DNA of 64,000 nt from Thiomonas arsenitoxydans. Lineage in GTDB: Bacteria; Pseudomonadota; Gammaproteobacteria; Burkholderiales; Burkholderiaceae_C. The notes under the pieces are model-generated. The model made no database searches. It was not told the origin of the DNA and was given only the letters and a program-made list of their open reading frames with translations. Each line of letters begins with the position of its first letter. The first letter of the stretch is position 1. Below, in pieces: positions 61,219-64,000 of this stretch. The translations under genes were made by a program, and so were the position numbers. Location of the stretch: the NCBI RefSeq assembly GCF_000253115.1, contig NC_014145.1, positions 3,563,930-3,627,929 on the forward strand. The letters are read 5' to 3'.

Positions 61219-61716
61219 TCAGGCTGCTTCGGTTTCGCGTTTTTTCGCCAACTGGCCCAGCGCCACAGCAAAGCCGGACACGGGAGCCTGCATGACACCC
61301 AGCAGACGCGCCAGCAGCACTTCGCGCGACGGAATGCTGGCAAGGGTCTTGACCCCGGCGGCGTCGAGCGCCTTGCCGTTGACCACACCCGAGCGAATGA
61401 CCAGCTTGTCATTGGTTTTGGCAAAGTCGTTGATGACCCGGGCGGCGGCTACTGCATCTTCGGAAAATCCGTAGATCAGCGGGCCTGCCATTTCACCGGC
61501 GATAACTTCGCATGAGGTTCCCGAAACGGCGCGCTTGGCCAGGGTGTTCTTGAACACCTGGAGATGCACCCCGTTTTCGCGAGCCTGCTTGCGCAGCTTG
61601 GTCATCTGCTCGACTGCAATGCCGCGATACTCGGCCAGAACCAGGGATTGCGCCTTGGCTGCCAGCGCCGAGATTTCCTCGACTGAAGCTTGCTTTTCAG
61701 AGCGGTTAAGACTCAA
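61219..61716 (-). CDS. rplJ: 50S ribosomal protein L10
   Basis: A 165-residue L10 starting at a TTG ([14 protein letters not shown]) with AGGAG seven bases upstream; the unusual start codon is common for this gene in related bacteria. [20 protein letters not shown] and FKNTLAKRA are typical. L10 anchors L7/L12 dimers to the ribosome and represses its own mRNA through the leader just upstream. Confidence 0.97.
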   Translation of the reverse strand: MSLNRSEKQASVEEISALAAKAQSLVLAEYRGIAVEQMTKLRKQARENGVHLQVFKNTLAKRAVSGTSCEVIAGEMAGPLIYGFSEDAVAAARVINDFAKTNDKLVIRSGVVNGKALDAAGVKTLASIPSREVLLARLLGVMQAPVSGFAVALGQLAKKRETEAA

Positions 61717-62018
61717 GATTGACTCCTGAAGAAATTGCCTTGAACCCTAGCGGCTCAAAGCGCCTAAACAAGCGTCCTCTGGAGTGACTACAGGCAACGT
61801 TCGCACCTTGCCCATTCTCTCGTCCAGCGGGTTCGCCATCTGCGCAGACCCGACGTCGCAGGCATGACGTCGAATTAAGCGAGACTGCCGTCTCGCGCCT
61901 GCGGTCTTGGATCGCCCGAGGCGGCATGAAAATCACCGCATCGGCCCACCAATTGCTACTACTCATTCCTGCTCAGGCCCGACCGATCATTTCAACCGGC
62001 CGGGACTGCTTCAAACAT
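61717..62018 (-). promoter_or_regulatory. rplJ leader, probable L10(L12)4 autoregulatory region
   Basis: A 302-base gap between rplA and rplJ with no gene. By position it should contain the L10-leader structure at which L10-L12 represses rplJL translation, and possibly a promoter. I did not derive the fold; several GC-rich stems are possible near 61850-61920. Confidence 0.5.
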
Positions 62019-62729
62019 TTACTGCCCGGCGACCGCGGCGTTCACCGTGGCGGTATCGACGCGCACGCCAATGCCCATGGTGGACGAAACCGCCACCTTT
62101 TTCAGGTAGATGCCCTTGGCCGCTTGCGGACGCGCTTTTTGTAGCGCTTCGATCAGCGCGGCCAGATTGCGGCGGAGCGCATCGGGGCCAAACGAGGCGC
62201 GGCCGATCGTGCCATGCACGATGCCGGCCTTGTCGGCACGGAACTGCACCTGACCGGCTTTGGCGTTTTTCACCGCACCCGCGACGTCCGGCGTCACAGT
62301 ACCCACCTTGGGGTTGGGCATCATGCCGCGCGGGCCGAGAATCTGACCCAGCGCACCGACTACGCGCATGGCGTCGGGTGAGGCGATGACGATGTCGAAA
62401 TTGAGGTTGCCGGCCTTGACCTGCTCCGCCAAGTCCTCAAAACCAACGATGTCCGCACCAGCGGCCTTGGCCTCTTCAGCCTTGGCGCCTTGGGCGAACA
62501 CGGCTACGCGCTTGATCTTGCCGGTGCCCGCGGGCAGCACGACCGAACCCCGCACGACCTGGTCAGACTTGCGGGTATCCACGCCGAGGCTCACCGCCAC
62601 GTCGATGGATTCGTCGAACTTGGCGACCGCGCACTCCTTGACCAACACCAGCGCATCATCCAGCGCGTACAGCTTGTTGGAATCGACCTTGGCTCGCAAG
62701 GCCGCATAACGTTTGGGCATCTTGGCCAT
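62019..62729 (-). CDS. rplA: 50S ribosomal protein L1
   Basis: A 236-residue L1 of usual length, starting [21 protein letters not shown]. The conserved [32 protein letters not shown] and the C-terminal [21 protein letters not shown] are present. It forms the L1 stalk that helps release tRNA from the E site and represses rplKA. Its ATG directly follows the rplK stop. Confidence 0.98.
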   Translation of the reverse strand: MAKMPKRYAALRAKVDSNKLYALDDALVLVKECAVAKFDESIDVAVSLGVDTRKSDQVVRGSVVLPAGTGKIKRVAVFAQGAKAEEAKAAGADIVGFEDLAEQVKAGNLNFDIVIASPDAMRVVGALGQILGPRGMMPNPKVGTVTPDVAGAVKNAKAGQVQFRADKAGIVHGTIGRASFGPDALRRNLAALIEALQKARPQAAKGIYLKKVAVSSTMGIGVRVDTATVNAAVAGQ

Positions 62730-63161
62730 TTACACGCCCTCCACAGTAACGCCCATCGAACGGGCCGTGCCCGCGATAGTGCGAACAGCCGCGTCGAGAT
62801 CGGCGGCCGTCAGGTCTTTCATCTTGGTGTTGGCGATCTCTTCGAGCTGAGCCCGGGTGATCTTGCCGACCTTGTCGGTATGCGGTTTGGCCGAGCCTTT
62901 GTCGAGCTTGATGGCCTTCTTGATCAACACTCCGGCAGGCGGGGTCTTGATGATGAAGGTGAACGATTTGTCCGCGAAGGCGGTGATGACCACCGGCAGC
63001 GCGAGGCCCGGCTCCACACCTTGAGTCTGCGCGTTGAACGCCTTGCAGAACTCCATGATGTTGAGGCCGCGTTGACCGAGCGCCGGGCCGATTGGCGGCG
63101 AGGGATTGGCTTTACCAGCTGGCACTTGCAGCTTGATGAAGCCGACAATTTTCTTTGCCAT
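62730..63161 (-). CDS. rplK: 50S ribosomal protein L11
   Basis: A 143-residue L11 of standard length, with the N-terminal [34 protein letters not shown] and the C-terminal rRNA-binding [24 protein letters not shown]. It lies 150 bases after nusG, a gap that may hold a promoter for the ribosomal protein genes, and directly precedes rplA. Confidence 0.98.
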   Translation of the reverse strand: MAKKIVGFIKLQVPAGKANPSPPIGPALGQRGLNIMEFCKAFNAQTQGVEPGLALPVVITAFADKSFTFIIKTPPAGVLIKKAIKLDKGSAKPHTDKVGKITRAQLEEIANTKMKDLTAADLDAAVRTIAGTARSMGVTVEGV

Positions 63162-63311
63162 AGTGACTCCGAATGGGTACGAGCGCCTTTGTTTTCACAA
63201 GGCTCCCCGAAACCCGCCCTTTACGACTCACACTGCAACCCGGGCGGGATGGGCGGCAGCAATCAAACGATTTGCAGTTGCTCGCAAACAACCATGCAGA
63301 TCAACAAGCGG

Positions 63312-63875
63312 TCAAAGCCGCTCAATCTGCTGAAACTCCAATTCAACCGGCGTGGCACGACCAAAGATGGTGACCGAGACGCGAAGCCGCGACTTTTCGT
63401 AGTTCACCTCTTCCACATTGCCGTTGAAGTCGGTGAACGGGCCTTCCTTGATGCGGACCATTTCGCCCACCTCGAACTGCACCTTGGGACGCGGCTTGTC
63501 CGCACCCTCCTGCATCTGGCTCATGATCTTGTTGACATCCGCCTCGCTGATCGGCACGGGGCGATTTTTGGCGCCGCCCACGAAACCGGTCACCTTGCTG
63601 GTGTGCTTGACCAAATGCCAGGTCGCGTCGTCCATTTCCATTTCCACAAGCACATAGCCCGGGAAAAAGCGACGTTCGGTAATACTTTTATGGCCATTCT
63701 TGATTTCGACGACTTCTTCCGTCGGCACCAGAATGCGCCCGAATTTGGTTTGCATCCCCGCGCGCTCAATGCGCTCGGCGAGGTTGCGCTGCACGGCCTT
63801 CTCCATGCCGGAATAGGCGTGGACGACATACCATTGCTTGCCAGCTTGCGCCGCCATCGTTTGTGCTTCAGCCAT
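63312..63875 (-). CDS. nusG: Transcription termination/antitermination factor NusG
   Basis: A 187-residue NusG. The start at 63875 ([23 protein letters not shown]) is preferred: AGGAG lies seven bases before it, whereas the ATG two codons earlier is too close. The NGN domain ([32 protein letters not shown]) binds RNA polymerase, and the C-terminal KOW domain ([19 protein letters not shown]) contacts Rho or S10. The ribosome site overlaps the secE stop. Confidence 0.97.
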   Translation of the reverse strand: MAEAQTMAAQAGKQWYVVHAYSGMEKAVQRNLAERIERAGMQTKFGRILVPTEEVVEIKNGHKSITERRFFPGYVLVEMEMDDATWHLVKHTSKVTGFVGGAKNRPVPISEADVNKIMSQMQEGADKPRPKVQFEVGEMVRIKEGPFTDFNGNVEEVNYEKSRLRVSVTIFGRATPVELEFQQIERL

Positions 63876-63885
63876 ACTCATGCTC

Positions 63886-64000
63886 CTAGCGCTTCCAACC
63901 AAGGATCAGGTCGTAGAGCACATATTCCAGCGATTTGTCGGTCAGCCAGAGAAAAAGGGCCATCAAAATAACAAACGCAAATACGATGCCCGTCATCTGC
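63886..64000 (-). CDS. secE: Preprotein translocase subunit SecE, C-terminal part only
   Basis: The last 37 codons of secE are in the window: a hydrophobic segment ([16 protein letters not shown]) followed by [19 protein letters not shown] and TAG at 63886. This is the essential transmembrane helix and C-terminal tail of SecE. The 5' part is beyond the window edge. The order secE-nusG matches the usual operon. Confidence 0.92.
   Translation of the reverse strand, partial: QMTGIVFAFVILMALFLWLTDKSLEYVLYDLILGWKR

Overview
The window is high-GC proteobacterial DNA. The right end carries the conserved run rpoC-rpoB-rplL-rplJ-rplA-rplK-nusG-secE on the minus strand, and the protein sequences look betaproteobacterial, most likely Burkholderiales. 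Genus cannot be fixed from the sequence; a Thiomonas- or Comamonadaceae-like organism is a guess. About 12 kb (52-64 kb) is core chromosome. The rest is accessory DNA with three integrase systems, several restriction systems and one catabolic operon.

Region 1 (about 1-21.85 kb) is an integrated element. It has a Replic_Relax-type gene cut by the window edge, a small OB-fold ssDNA-binding protein, an AlpA-like HTH coupled to a P4/D5-type primase-helicase, a GSU2403-family nucleotidyltransferase behind a palindrome, a PH-domain membrane protein and an NAD-dependent dehydrogenase. A complete type I restriction-modification operon (hsdM-hsdS-Mrr-like endonuclease-hsdR) follows. Next come two unknown minus-strand genes, a BrxR/CapW-like WYL regulator with its own palindrome, a DUF2779 fusion nuclease and a tyrosine integrase. 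The integrase lies next to a truncated 3' part of a tRNA-Pro(CGG) gene that starts in the anticodon loop, a typical attachment-site remnant.

Region 2 (21.85-34 kb) is nitrogen metabolism. Just past the tRNA remnant lies the 3' scrap of a lost gene, then a metallo-beta-lactamase (lactonase-like) gene and a coupled unknown gene on the plus strand. The minus strand carries an ABC importer (substrate-binding protein, permease, ATPase), two DUF1989 proteins, a biotin-dependent urea/guanidine carboxylase, allophanate hydrolase and cyanase. The leader holds a clear ykkC/guanidine-I riboswitch below a sigma-54-type promoter, so the operon is best read as guanidine uptake and degradation: guanidine to carboxyguanidine (carboxylase), to allophanate (DUF1989 pair), to ammonia and CO2 (AtzF).

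Region 3 (34.5-43.7 kb) is the least familiar part. Three tightly overlapping plus-strand genes encode a ParB-like protein and two very large proteins (824 and about 1032 aa), each with a tyrosine-recombinase catalytic signature. They face a minus-strand module of excisionase-like protein, DUF3596-type integrase and HD-domain protein, with a divergent Cro/C1-type regulator.

Region 4 (43.8-52.1 kb) is a minus-strand defence cluster: RloA-like ATPase, short TOPRIM-like protein, type III-like Mod and Res, a membrane-anchored Mrr-like nuclease with a zinc ribbon, a small membrane protein and a SEC-C/YecA protein. It ends at an initiator tRNA gene, next to what looks like the 3' scar of another integrase. 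Region 5 (52.2-64 kb) is the RNA polymerase/ribosomal protein operon.
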